Below, piece by piece: positions 48,567-60,696 of a DNA stretch of 64,000 nt. Made by a program: the position numbers and the translations under genes. The DNA is taken from the NCBI GenBank assembly GCA_013397115.1, contig VWZW01002314.1, positions 1,554,090-1,618,089 of the forward strand. The letters are read 5' to 3'. The notes beneath the pieces are model-generated. The model ran no database searches and was not told the DNA's origin. It saw nothing but the letters and a program-made list of their open reading frames with translations. This DNA comes from Edolisoma coerulescens (taxonomy: Eukaryota; Chordata; Aves; Passeriformes; Campephagidae). Positions within the stretch are counted from its first letter, which is position 1. Every line of letters starts with the position of its first letter.

Positions 48567-48942
48567 TGGTTTGGGTTGGAAGGGACCATGTCAAGCCTGC
48601 TAAGGTCTTTCTGGGTGTCATCCCTTCCCTCCAGTGTGGAGGCCACTCCACATAGTTTGGCTACGTTGCTGGAAAATCTGCTGGCAGTGAACTCAATCTC
48701 ACTGTCCATGTTACTGGCAAAGATGTTAAACAGTGACGGTCCCAGTACCAGTCCCTGAGGAATGCCAGTAGTCTCTGGTCTCTGCCTGGACACAAAGTCA
48801 TTGGCTGCAGTTCTTAAGGTGTCGCCTTCAACCAATACCTTATCCACTGTTTCCTCCATCAAACCCGTGTCTCTCCGGTGTAGAGGCAAGAATGTTATGC
48901 AGGACGGTGTCAGATGCTTTGAACAAGGCCACCAGGACTCCA
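48567..48942 (-). mobile_element. CR1 LINE with internal deletion, reverse transcriptase fragment joined to 3' tail
   Basis: The minus strand encodes part of CR1 ORF2. A frame with GIPQGLVLGPSLFNI matches the GVPQGSVLGP box, followed by DSEIEFTASRFS and LEGRDDTQKDLSRLD. The catalytic FADDTKL box is ruined (FSSNVAKL). Motif A (SDTVLHNIL) is still readable near 48910 but in another frame, so at least one frameshift separates them. Directly after the RDL(D/S)RL segment the sequence jumps to the last bases of the CR1 3' end, TGGTCCCTTCCAACCCAAAC (48588-48569 on the minus strand). The thumb region and most of the 3' UTR are missing. Inactive. Confidence 0.85.
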
Positions 48943-51900
48943 ACGAGAGAACAAAAAAGAGAACAGAATTATATGTCCTGCTACAGATACCTCTAGGAAA
49001 GAGTATTGTGTGGGATTTGTTATACCAAACTTTAGGCAATCAGATGAAGTTCTTGTGTTTCTAATCACACCAATGTTCTTAAATAATTCCTGTCAAAGAG
49101 AGATGAATCGTCATCTTTGGAGAGCAGCTAGGACCTGGTCTACCTCTTTCTTTTAGTGATGGAACTAAATATTCTGGCTTTGTGCAAGCTCTGTATAACC
49201 TTGAATAACTCTTGAGAAAGCCAATTCTTTTCTTCCTTTTCTTCCAAATGAATTGCTGCGATGACAGCTGAAGTGGTCTTTGAAAATAGATGTTTGGCAG
49301 GTTAAACTGCTTCAGGATGATTTGTGGAGGCAGGGTACTTCATGAGATGCACAATGTTTGTGTCCTGCTATGTCCTATCAAACCAGTAAGATTTTAAGGG
49401 GTACCTTCAAGGTTACACAATAGCTTCATACATCTAGTTGGTTTTGATGGTGATGAGATCACTAGAAAGAAGAACCAGAGTAGTTGTTAACTGGCATATA
49501 CTGTTTGGGGAATTCATGAAATCTTCATCACTGACATTTTTAAAAGCTGACTGGACTAACGACTGTCAAGAGGGATTGAGGAAAATTCACTCAGTCCTGC
49601 CTTCAGTCATATCTGTGGGTCTATAAATGCATTGATTCACTATGTTGGAGTTCATTCTAAAACCTGTCTCTTATTAAGAGAAAATAAATTGCAGCCTGGC
49701 TAACCTAAAGCTTGACTTGGGGAGTTAACATCATATTTGTGAAGGAAATTGAAAAATAAAGTAGAGCTTTGTGGATGTATGAAAGCAATTTTGTCATTCT
49801 GCTTATGCAGAAAGTGTGGGTAGATTTATATTACCGTACCCTTGCCCAAAGCACGGGTAACAGAGACTGATTTGTGTTACAGTGCTGAGAGCCAGCTACC
49901 TCTGGAACTAATATGAACATTTGCATCACACAGTGTTTCTCCCTGGATCTCCTTCGGAGTTCTGTGTTGTCCATGGGATCTCACTTTTATAAATCTTGTG
50001 GGCCTTGGGTTTTTTGCAGGTGAGAGGGTGTTCAGTTGCAGTTTTCAGGAGGAGCATGAAACTACACGTCCTGGGACTGTGTGGGGTGTAGTATCATGTG
50101 AGATGTCTACGACTGCAACATTTGCTGGAGTAATGCTGGAGGGCTGTAGGGAGAGAAAGAAGCCAAACCTCTCCTCCATTCTGCAATCCAAGCAGAGCAA
50201 CAGATCTCTTTGAAGGCAATTCAGACAAAGAACTCAGATATCCTTGTGTTCCCCCTTCATCTTCTCCCATGCACCATGCATAACTGGAAAAGGTCTGGTC
50301 ATTCCTAGCAGACATTGGAGAAGACAGATTACATTCATTGTGTCCAAAATCAGCGATTCAGTCACAGATCAATAGATTTTTGGGGTTCTGTGTATCAGGA
50401 ATCATTTCCTAATCACAGATGCTAGTTCTGTTTTCTTCCTGTTTTCTTCTGGTTCTTGTTTGCAAGAATCACAAAGTGTTTCTCTCATTATCTTCCAGTC
50501 ATGTCAGATCTACTGGATGTGTCTCACTGAGACTTAAATGTATTTCAGGATTCACTGGTGGAAATGCTGGCCACATGGATGTGGGAGTGGCTCTGCTCCT
50601 GTGGAAGTCGATAACAGTTTCACAGTTGACTTCACTTGAAAGAGATCTCAAATCAAAGCTCAGTGCTTTTGAAATCCATTCCTTACATATTTAAATTCCT
50701 CCACTCCTTCTTCATGAACTTGATTTTCATAACAGTTTTCTTTTTCCACTGGGAAGGCCTACTTACTATGTCTATGAAATGTTATAACAAAATAATTTCG
50801 AAAATAATAATATCTGTGTTCTTTTATCACTACTACAATTTATAAGTTATTTCTGCTATTGCTTGAAATCTATACTGTCTCATAATGTTATGTCTTGCCA
50901 TTGGTTTATTTTGTCACTTTCCTGAGTGTAGAAGCATATATATATTAATATAATGAACTTCGTACTTTGGAGTGCTTACTACTGAGCTATTTGTAAATCA
51001 AACCAATATAAAATCACAATGAATCAACTATTTAAGAAGAATTCTTGATACACTAAAATACTAGTCTTGCAAAACTCATTCACTTGTCTTGTAGCATTAT
51101 GTTAAAAGCAAGATGACATGCAGAATTCATTTTCTTCCAATGTAAATAGAAGCGCAATAATGCTACATTAGTGACTTTGATGATTAAAATAATGTGGGCT
51201 GAAAGCAGTGTTACTTTTTGTGTTAATTGATAAATAGTGAAACACAGTTCAGGTGCATTCACATTTCTTCCTCCTAAAGAAAATTTTATGTCATAGCCTA
51301 TAAGTTTGTTTTATTGGTCTCCTGAGAATCAGTAAGAACAGAGCTAAACTGCCAGGGAATTTTACAGGTAAGTGCTCTGTGCTGCTTTCTGTCAGTCAAA
51401 TTGTAGAATGAGACTGAAATAATTGAGTTCATGCCCATGGTGGGTACACAAGATTTTCTCCTCTTCACCCTTGTAGCAACCCATGGTTAAGCTGTTAAAT
51501 TTCAGATACTGTATTTGTTACGGAGGTTATAGCTGCTGCAATTTAACTGAAAAGCAATCAGATTAGTTGCTTAATATATTTGATGCTTAATACATTACTC
51601 AACATGTTGTGAGTAGCTCACCACAGCTGAACCTGTCTGGATGGTGAAATCACGGCAGAAGAAGTACCAGAAGGTCTTTGATGGGTTGGGGGTGGTGTGT
51701 TCGCTTCAGGCTCAATGTGCCCCCAGGACTCAACCTTCTGTACTGTGCTGACATCTGGCATCTGTCACCTTAGTGACACAAGACACTAATTTTTCAGTGA
51801 TTTGCAAGAGATGAGCTGAAAGACCCAAAGTCAAATCCCTTTCTATTTATCTTAAAGTCACTGCAACAGATGGCATGGTTAACTTGAGCAGGGAGACAGT

Positions 51901-54900
51901 ATTGACTTGTCCCAGGTGAGAACAGAGACTCAGCTCTTGTGGATGGAATCACTGAGGTCTATGGACTGGTCCAGGCTAAGAAGAAAATGGTATAGGTTAT
52001 GGCAGAATTTCTCTTAAGTAGAATTAAGCAATACTCCCCCTTCTTCAAATGAAGATGAACATATTTTTGAGGATTCATGGGCTCTAAGTCTTCAATGTTC
52101 CTCCAGAGCAAGCCCTGAGATGCACACATGTGAAAGTAAAAGGAAGATGAAAAGGCCCAAAGTGCCAAGGATGCTGTCTGAAGATCCATTTTTCAGTTGG
52201 TTCTGCCTCCATGTCCAGTTCACCCATAATTTTCCAGATACTGTTTTAAAATGCAGCCTTCATGCAGGAGGTTCATGTTTTTATTTTTGTAAATTTGATT
52301 GCTGGTTCAAACATTCAACATCAGGATCATATGCTCCCTAGTCCAGTGAACTTCTACACACACATAGATATAATATGTATATTTATACAAATAACTTTGA
52401 AGAGGTGAAATTGAGAGAATATATCCAAAAATATGCCGTAGCAGTGCACAATGTCCTCCTTTAGAAAGGAGAAGGTATTTAGGCTATAATTGCTGCTTCT
52501 GATCGGAGGAAGAATATGGACTTGACTATCCCTGAAATACCGAATAAGATAGTAGCATATCACCTCAGTTTACTTCCAGAAGTGACTGATTTCATCCCTC
52601 AGCCAAATTGAGAGCTCAGGATTATGAATAAGAGATAGAAATATATTTCTCTCTTCACCTTAGAATTAGGCATAAATTTTTCAGGCCTGATGTATCCTTC
52701 TCTTCCGTAGTTCTTGACTATTTTAGTCCTCCCCCTTTTTCATACAACAACCTTCTTCATGTTTCCCCTTAAACTCTCTGTATATAGAGCAGAGCGGCCC
52801 AAGTCGGTGCTGCAAATATCAACTGGTGTGAATGCCAGTAGGTGCCAACCTGTTTGAGTTAGCCCCTGCGTCACCATTTTCCAGAGAGAGAGCAGGATTC
52901 AAGAAAAGTCTTATCAAACAAAATACTGTCCAGCAAAATCTCAAGACTTCTAGGAGTAATCTCTGTTCAGAAAAAAAAACCTCACCCATCCCTCTGATGA
53001 TCAAACTTTTTGTAAGTGTTAGCTAAACAAGAGATTTCAGATGGAGTTATAAATTATTTAATTTTTTTTAATGGATGTGCTATCTCAGCCACTATGCAAC
53101 AGATTGCAGAGAGACCAGAAACTCCCAGTTACTTCTATGACAACAGGAGCTGTGCTCTGGACTTATCCAACACCAAAATACCAATCCCAGAAAAAAACCC
53201 CCAACAACCCAAGCCCTAAATCCATTACTTGTGCATCTCTGACTGGTCCTTCTAAACCAGGAGAAATTTGGACCTAAAGTTTTTTGGTCCATCAGTCTTC
53301 TATCTCTGAAATAGGATCATGACTGGGGTCTTCCTATTATTATAAGGACATTGTGAGATGGCATTCATTAACATTTGATCACTGCAGTGATGGAAAATCT
53401 GATGACAATGATAGTTTTGTCTTTAGACAAGTGTTTGAGATTTGAAAAGCAAGTTTTTAAGCTCAGTTTCACCCTGTTAGTACTTCCAGCAAAGTTTGGT
53501 ATCCTTAACATGCCTGCATTTACTGCGCCATGCTATTGCCGGGTGTTACGAGCAGTTGCTGTGCTCCGCTCAATAAGAGGTGGCAATTTGGCACCATAGA
53601 GTTACTTCAGAGAAGCATTGTAGATTGTAATTACTTCATGTCTGCTTTTGTGTTTTGACACCGCCAGGTGAGAGGTGTTGGTGGTGTGCATGGCGTAGTT
53701 GTCGTTAAATACAACCGAGCTGAATGTTTGGTGAAGTGAACAAAAGATAAAGCAAACTAGGCATGCAGAGTCAGACCTTTAAAAACAATCTTGATGTAAA
53801 TGAGGAGAGGCTTTGTTAGTAGATCAGCAGACTGCAGAAGTGTTCAATCCCCAGTTTGCAATGAAAGCATTTCATGCTATGCTACTGTAGCATGATAATT
53901 TTTATCCTATGGTTTTATTGCTGAAGCTGTGATAGTGTGTGTGCATATATACATACCCATACAGACAAAATCTGTGTAATGAGATTAATGAAAATAACAA
54001 TAAATATGTTTTCAACATCATGCAGCTGGCAAAAAATGAGGATTGTATCTAGAAATGCATTAGATCTACAAAAATAGATTAATTTTTAGAGCATTTATTG
54101 TTGTTATTATTTTTATTGCTATTATTTTTATTTCTAAGGCTTTCTAGACTTCATTCTTTCAGACAAAAACATGCATATCAGCTTTGCAGTGTGATTGCCT
54201 TATGGGCATAAAGCTTTGCATATTTACTGCCCATGAATCATACAAGTATGTGAAATCCAGTGAAGATTCAATTTTTCCTGCTAGATGCACCTCTAGCCGT
54301 TTAATTAAAATATGTATTATTAATAAAACTAGATTTAAGTAATATTTTTTACAGATATGACTGAAACATTAAGGGCAAATTGTTTGATACTTTCATAGTA
54401 ATTTGCTTTTAATGTTTTGTGCCTTAATCAAGGTAATCCTGGGATAAGGTTTGTACTGCTCCTGACTTCATGATGTTCAAGTAACCAAAAAGAGATTTAA
54501 AAGTTTTCCAAGACAAAGTCACATTTACTTATGAAATTGGCTTCGAATTTTTGCTGCAGAGGGAACCCTACGTATCAGCGAAACGCAATAAAATTTACCT
54601 TTTTAGAAAACTCTTCTTGTTGCACACATTGCGGTCTATTATATCCATCTTCATTAAATAAGTGTCAGGTCATTGTTTTATTCCAACCTTTGTGAAGCCG
54701 TAGATGTCACAGTGCCCATGTTCACTGAATTTATCTTCCATTTCCTGGTAAATTTCCCTGGATCTCCTCTAATGTCTAGTATGTAGATATACTGATAGAT
54801 GTGGTGGTACACAATTGTGCAGACCTGTTGGTAAAGGATCAATAACACTCTCAGCTTCATCTTATCCTGCCCACCATTTAGTCTGCATAACTGTTTGTGT

Positions 54901-55578
54901 CTAATGAAGCTTTTGGCTGCAACAAGCTTATTAATTACTTTTTTAAAAGATTTTAATTTTTAATTTTTAACTTCCAAGTTATATTATAATCCTAATGGAA
55001 GTGTGGCTAGTGGGAGTTTGAGAGGATATCTTCCCTAAGAAAGGGGTAAAATGTAATTAAACATATCACTCAATTGTGATAAGAAATTGCAGATATTAAA
55101 TTCTTATGTAAATTTGCCAGTCAGAGAGGAAGCAGTGATTAAGGGAACAAAGGGAAGAATTTATATGTTTTACTTTCAATTTATTCTTTTTTTGGCTGTG
55201 GAGGATCACTGTATGCTGCACAGGTCTGTTGGAATCCATGGTGTATAATTTCATCAGGTGTTACTGAAATCACTGCACACCAATAAGTTTCCTGGACATT
55301 ACAGGTGTACATAACACTTTGACAGATGAGAAAAAACACAGGGAAATCTGTGAGATGTCTCCAGAGAGGAAACCACAGCTCTGTCATGAAAACAACCTCC
55401 AGAGAACTCACGAAAACTACAGGACAGAAGATTCCAATTTTATCTCAATTTAACTCCAAATTGTAACACTATTGGGAAAACAAAAGTAACTGTTTGCAGC
55501 AAAAACAATTTTGAAATTCAAGTACAGAAAAATCATTTGTGTTCTAAAGCGTGTCTTTGCAACACAGGTATGGAAGCC
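48943..55578. other. About 6.6 kb of unique non-coding sequence, no gene seen
   Basis: No gene or interspersed repeat recognised. The slightly GC-richer parts at 49990-50215 and 51640-51960 contain short open frames without recognisable products. An A/T-rich (ATT)n stretch lies at 54098-54137. Confidence 0.5.
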
Positions 55579-55790
55579 TAGAGTGGTTTGGGCTGGAAGG
55601 CTCCTTTACAGATCATCTGTTTCCCACCCCTGTGCAATGAGCAGGGACATTCAGCTAGATCAGTTTTTTCAGAGCCACATCCAAACTGGCCTTGAATGTT
55701 TCCAGCAATGGGGCATCCACCACTTCTGGGTAACCTGCTCCAGTGTTTTATTACCCACATCATAAAAAATTTCTTTCTTATAACTGCATA
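55579..55790 (-). mobile_element. CR1 LINE, 3' end
   Basis: The plus strand reads TAGAGTGGTTTGGGCTGGAA, then CAGGGACATTCAGCTAGATC, CAAACTGGCCTTGAATGTTT, GGGGCATCCACCACTTCTGG and AATTTCTTTCTTATAACTGC. This is the reverse complement of the CR1 3' end, so the element points to the minus strand. The ATTCTATG tail itself is nearly lost. 5'-truncated. Confidence 0.9.
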
Positions 55791-58700
55791 TAGAAAGTAC
55801 ACTTTACATTTTTAATTTACTAATATGTTGCTGATTTTCGTAACTATTTTCTTTACTCTGACCATTTAAAGACTTATTTGACAACATAGGATATACCAAA
55901 AAAACCCCAAAACCATATATTACTATAAGAAATAAAATTAGTTTAAAAAATCTTGAGTCATGCCTTTTTGTTAAAAGCACAAAGTTTGCTGGAATAGCCA
56001 CTTAGTTCAAAGCAGAACAACATGATAAATATATTTTCTTTTTGTTTGCCTACTTGTTTTTTAAATTTTAAGGGTCTGATATTCAAACTTTTCTACACAA
56101 ATATATAATTAGGAAAACCTTTGTGTCAGAAGGAGGAAAACAAGGTTACCATCTAATGACTTCTGAAACAGGGGCTTTAAGAAAAACTGTAATGAGAATA
56201 ACAGTAACATTTTAAGAATAGCAATGCTGGCCTGACTGGTGGTTCTCTGGTCAAACATTTATTTCCATAAATGAAAGGACAGCATACTCTTCCTATATGG
56301 ATAAAATACTGTAGAATTACAGGCACCCCAAAGACAAAAGGTATTCCAGAGTAACCAATTTGATTTGTTAGTGGCAAACTGTTCTTTGCTGCAGGGAGTC
56401 CCACAGTAAAAAGGCAAGACACAGTCTTGGAAATTTGAAACTGTGGTGCAAATTAATCATAATCAGAAGTGGTTTTAGAATGAAACATATTTGTTATATA
56501 ACTGTGTACACTACACTGGTATATTACCATTACCATATTTTGTAAAAAAATAGAAAATACTTACATGTTTTCTCAACTGACTTGTTTAAAGTAACATACA
56601 ACATTTTACATTTATGTAATACACTGCATAAATACCATACCCACTGCATAAATGTCATAATATTCTTAAATATATATTCTAACATTTTTATGCTAAATTC
56701 AGGAGGCATTTAATGTGCTATATTTGTAACCTATCCTTTCTGTGTTTCTGTGTTTGAATGATTAAGCTGATCTTTCATGGGTGCTCAAGGATGGTGAAAA
56801 TTAAAATCACATGCCTCACACCTTTCAGAAATTTTTAAAATAAATATTTCATAGACAGTTTTAGAACTTTTTTCTCATAGAGTTTTGCAAAGCAAACCTC
56901 CTGTATAATTTTTACTTACTGCAAAAAAACAGTCTTTAAAATGGACTTGTTTAGAGTACAGAAATAATGTATTCCCCATTCACAAATCATCCACAAAAAA
57001 TCCACATTACTGTTTTAGTAGCAGTGCATAAATTCAAAATTGGATCAATTTGCAAATATTTGTGCCATATTTGAGGACATTGGTTAAACAAGCAAACAAA
57101 TAAAAAGTTCAATTAAATATATTCTATAAAGAAATCAAGCCTACTTTATGCCAGATTTGTCATTGTTTAAATTAGTGTAGAAACTTCAGACCTTTGTTCC
57201 AAGGCAGTAAAAATGTTATTTTCCTACCAAATGTAAAGGAGTAAGAGGGAAACCCATTATATCAGAAAGGAACAATGCCATTCTAATCACATGTATCAAA
57301 TATTTTTCTTTCTATTGATTTCTGGACTGGTTTAGAAGAGACATCCTACTTCAGGAGTCCCTACAGCTCACGATTTCCATTTTGAAATAAATGTAAGAAT
57401 TTGATCTCTTATATCGAGATATTTCCCTAGCAGTATAACTGATAATATAATGTCATTTTACTGAACACAAGTCAGGCAGAATTATTAATTCAAACTACTA
57501 TTTATGAATTCAGGAATTGACTCTGCTTACTGATTTAGACACAGATTTTGAAAATTCTATTATCTCAGAACTTCTATTTTACAACAGATCTTATTCCTAT
57601 GGTTCTGTTTTTTGACACAAGTATGATATGTGAAGGACCAGATCCTACTTGTCTGTAAAATTCATCATTCCATTATCTAGAAACATAGGCAGGAAAAATG
57701 AACTTTTAAAATGTGCAATATTCTGAGTAAAACCATGCACACAATATATTTCACCTTTAATATGACTGTCAGATTAGCAGATCTGTTAAATTCTTGCTGT
57801 TTCCCCATTTATATTCCCCCAGTGCTATTCTAAAGAAAAATAATGTTTGATGTTTAATTTCTTTTCTACACTCTGTAACCTAACTGCATGGGAAATTGCA
57901 ATTAAGAACCACCACACCAAAGAATAGCTCAAAATTCTAAAATGACACTGAAATATGCGGTGAATAATGACTGCTTCTCCAAATGGTGCTCACTTTTTAA
58001 TATCTGCTAAGAGCTGAAGTAGAAGGTGAGCAGATATTGGACAGGTAGGCAGACAGACAGCAAGTAAAATTTGGCAAAAGAAGTTGGGATTCCTCTACCT
58101 GACCACAAATGTCTACATCTTACTTGTCCTTTCTAGATCCAGTGGAAAGAAAGAGAGGAAGAAAAAAGGCACTTCCAGAGTAAACTGAATTTCGTGCTTA
58201 AATAGATATCTATCTTAGGTCAGATGAGCAATGCCCCAGAATAATTTGTTCAGACACTTCTTTGTAGACACTTACATAATTGACATGTAGAGCCAGATGG
58301 AAACAATATCCTCTCTTCTCTTCCTACAGCATACAAATATATTAATTTTATTCAAAATTTTTGCTTATTTTTTTAACTCTGAAAAAGGAAAAAAAATAGA
58401 CTGTTTCTCTCACCACAATCATTCACATCTGGAAATGCAAGTGAGAGCAGCTGCAGAGAAAATCTTTGCTGGGACTGAGAAAAGTCCACCCTCTTCCTAA
58501 GGAGAAGTGTGTGTCTCCTGTGTTTTGGATTTTGTGCAATAGTCCCTATAGCTCATTTCTCTTTAAACAGTGCACTGCTCAGAGGGCAGGCTCCCCCATG
58601 AAGTCAGCTGGCCAGAGGGGCTGTGCCGTGGGCCACAGGACTAAAGTGGTGTTGGTTGTTCATGTTCAGTAAGTGGAAGGCGTTCGCACATTGCTGAAGA

Positions 58701-60076
58701 GATGTCCACTGTTACTGATCACACACAGGTATTGGCAGTGAGTACATAAATCAGTGTTTCTCCTTGCACAGCAAATTTTATTGAACTGCTTTTATTTTTA
58801 ACCCTTGGGAGTGGTTTAAAAGTGGTTTAGAACTAATTCACAGCAGGAGCAACTTTCTGCTCTGATAGAACATACTTCTGGTAAAATCAAAGAACATCTA
58901 CTCCAAACATTCCCACATAGGGAAAACCAAAACTGTTCCATAAATAGTGGAACTAATGAGTTTATTTTCCATTGGGTTGTTTTCTGTATACTTCACACCT
59001 TTCTACTGCAATAATCTTCTGTCCAGGTGGCACTCTGACCATAATACCTTATCTGTCCCTCATACGATGACATCTCCAGAGTAACCTCAGTTCCTCACTG
59101 TGCCCAGCTCCCTTGCCAAAGCACGCTGTGAATTCTCTCATAAGTCCCGCTGGCAGAGCAGAAGATTCTTCCCTCAGCTGTTTGTCTGCATTGTACATTC
59201 ATGCTTGTTCACTGCCAAAAACCAAAAACATGTGGCTTTCCTTTGTGGGTGGATTCCTCCATTATTTCAACCTCTATTTTCCCACTGTATGAAAACCAAC
59301 ATATTATTTACATGTTTTTACATATTCAAACTTAGATTCAAATGTCAGAAGCCAGTTGGTGGACAAATTTTAGATCAACGTATGGCAGAGTGTTCTCCTG
59401 GGAAAATGGGCAGGGCACTGAGAGAGTTCTATGGGATGTCTGGTTACCACCTTTTCATATTTTCTTACCATTCTCTTCTGCAGACCCATTCTCTACCTAT
59501 GTCTTCCCAGTCATTGACTCAAGAGGAACAGCTTTCCATGGGCTGACAGACCATTCAGTAGTTTCCTTAAGATGCTGAGTACAGCAATTTCAAGGACCAG
59601 TCATTAGGGCTATGCTCCATTTTTTCTGTGGAGTTATGGAAGCACTATGAAGTCAACCACACTCATAATGAGATTCATCTAAGCAGAAGTAGATGTCTAC
59701 CCCACAGATACATAAATATGAGATATTGACTGTAGGCTTCCCATATGTGGAAATAAATCAGTGTACTTAACTTTATTCTGATGCCAGCACCAAAAATTAT
59801 CTGATGTCCAGAAGGATGCAGGTACCCTTTTTATACTACTGACTCTGAAGTGCCACTAAAAGTCACTTGCAAATTTAGATGGCATGAATTCAATCCTGAA
59901 CGCCTTCAATTCTTGTATAAGCAACCTAAACTGAGCCTGAGCCCCAGGCAACATAAGAGTCTCATTTTTCTTTGTGGCAGACAACGCAGGAGATCTCTTA
60001 GGAAGAAATTTCAGCCAATTTGTCTGACTAGTACTGACCAGGTACTATCTCTTACCTTGAAGTCACTTCTGAGAAG
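55791..60076. other. Unique AT-rich non-coding sequence, no gene seen
   Basis: No gene or large repeat recognised. The plus-strand frame of 148 codons at 59100-59546 has no recognisable domain and is treated as chance. Confidence 0.55.
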
Positions 60077-60270
60077 CAGAATCACAGAATCACACAATCA
60101 TTTAGGTAGGAAGGGAGCTCATGAGAAAATCTAGGTAAAACTCACTGCTCAAGCAGATTCACAAGACCAGGTTGCCCAGGACCATGCATCTCCTCAGGTG
60201 GAGACTTCACAACATCTCTGGGGAACTTGTGCTAGTCTGTGACCACCATCACAGTAAACATGTGTTTGGC
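60077..60270 (-). mobile_element. CR1 LINE, 3' end, diverged
   Basis: The plus strand begins CAGAATCACAGAATCACACA, the reverse-complement CR1 tail, and continues through TAGGTAGGAAGGGAGCTCAT, ACCAGGTTGCCCAGGACCAT and ACTTCACAACATCTCTGGGG to a CACCATCACAGTAAACATG block. Minus orientation, 5'-truncated. Confidence 0.88.
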
Positions 60271-60536
60271 TAAAATGCATTATATTTAGAGATCTTAAAT
60301 TTTAATTAATTTGGGGGCTAAAAGGAAATAAAGGAATTATAATCTGATATAGTTTTTTTACAGGAAATGCAAAAAAGCAACAGATATCTGCTTATTATTG
60401 GCCCAAAGTTTTAGAATTTGCTGCTCAAAAGAATGAGAAGGCATTAACAGAATTCCCTGAGACAAAGAAATTCATATTGTCATTGAATTCATGCAGTGTT
60501 GAAGGAAAACATATGTGCAATCACCTAAGTGTGAGA

Positions 60537-60696
60537 GAATCATAGACTCACAGAATGGTTTGAGTTGGAAGGGGCCATAAAGATCATCTAGTTCCAAGTC
60601 CCCTGTCATGGCCAGGGACACCATTAACTAGACCAAGTTGCTCAAAGCCCCATCCAATCTGGCCTTGAATACTTCCAAACTTGGGCCATCCACTCC
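60537..60696 (-). mobile_element. CR1 LINE, 3' end
   Basis: The plus strand reads GAATCATAGACTCACAGAAT, GGTTTGAGTTGGAAGGGGCC, ATGGCCAGGGACACCATTAA, CCATCCAATCTGGCCTTGAA and GGGCCATCCACTCC. It is a minus-strand CR1 3' end, less diverged than the copy 270 bp to its left and therefore a separate insertion. 5'-truncated. Confidence 0.92.

Noticed and set aside
59100..59546. 148-codon plus-strand open frame
   Set aside because: Composition is Cys/Phe/Ser-rich as expected from AT-rich non-coding DNA; a second plus-strand frame overlaps it and no motif is visible.
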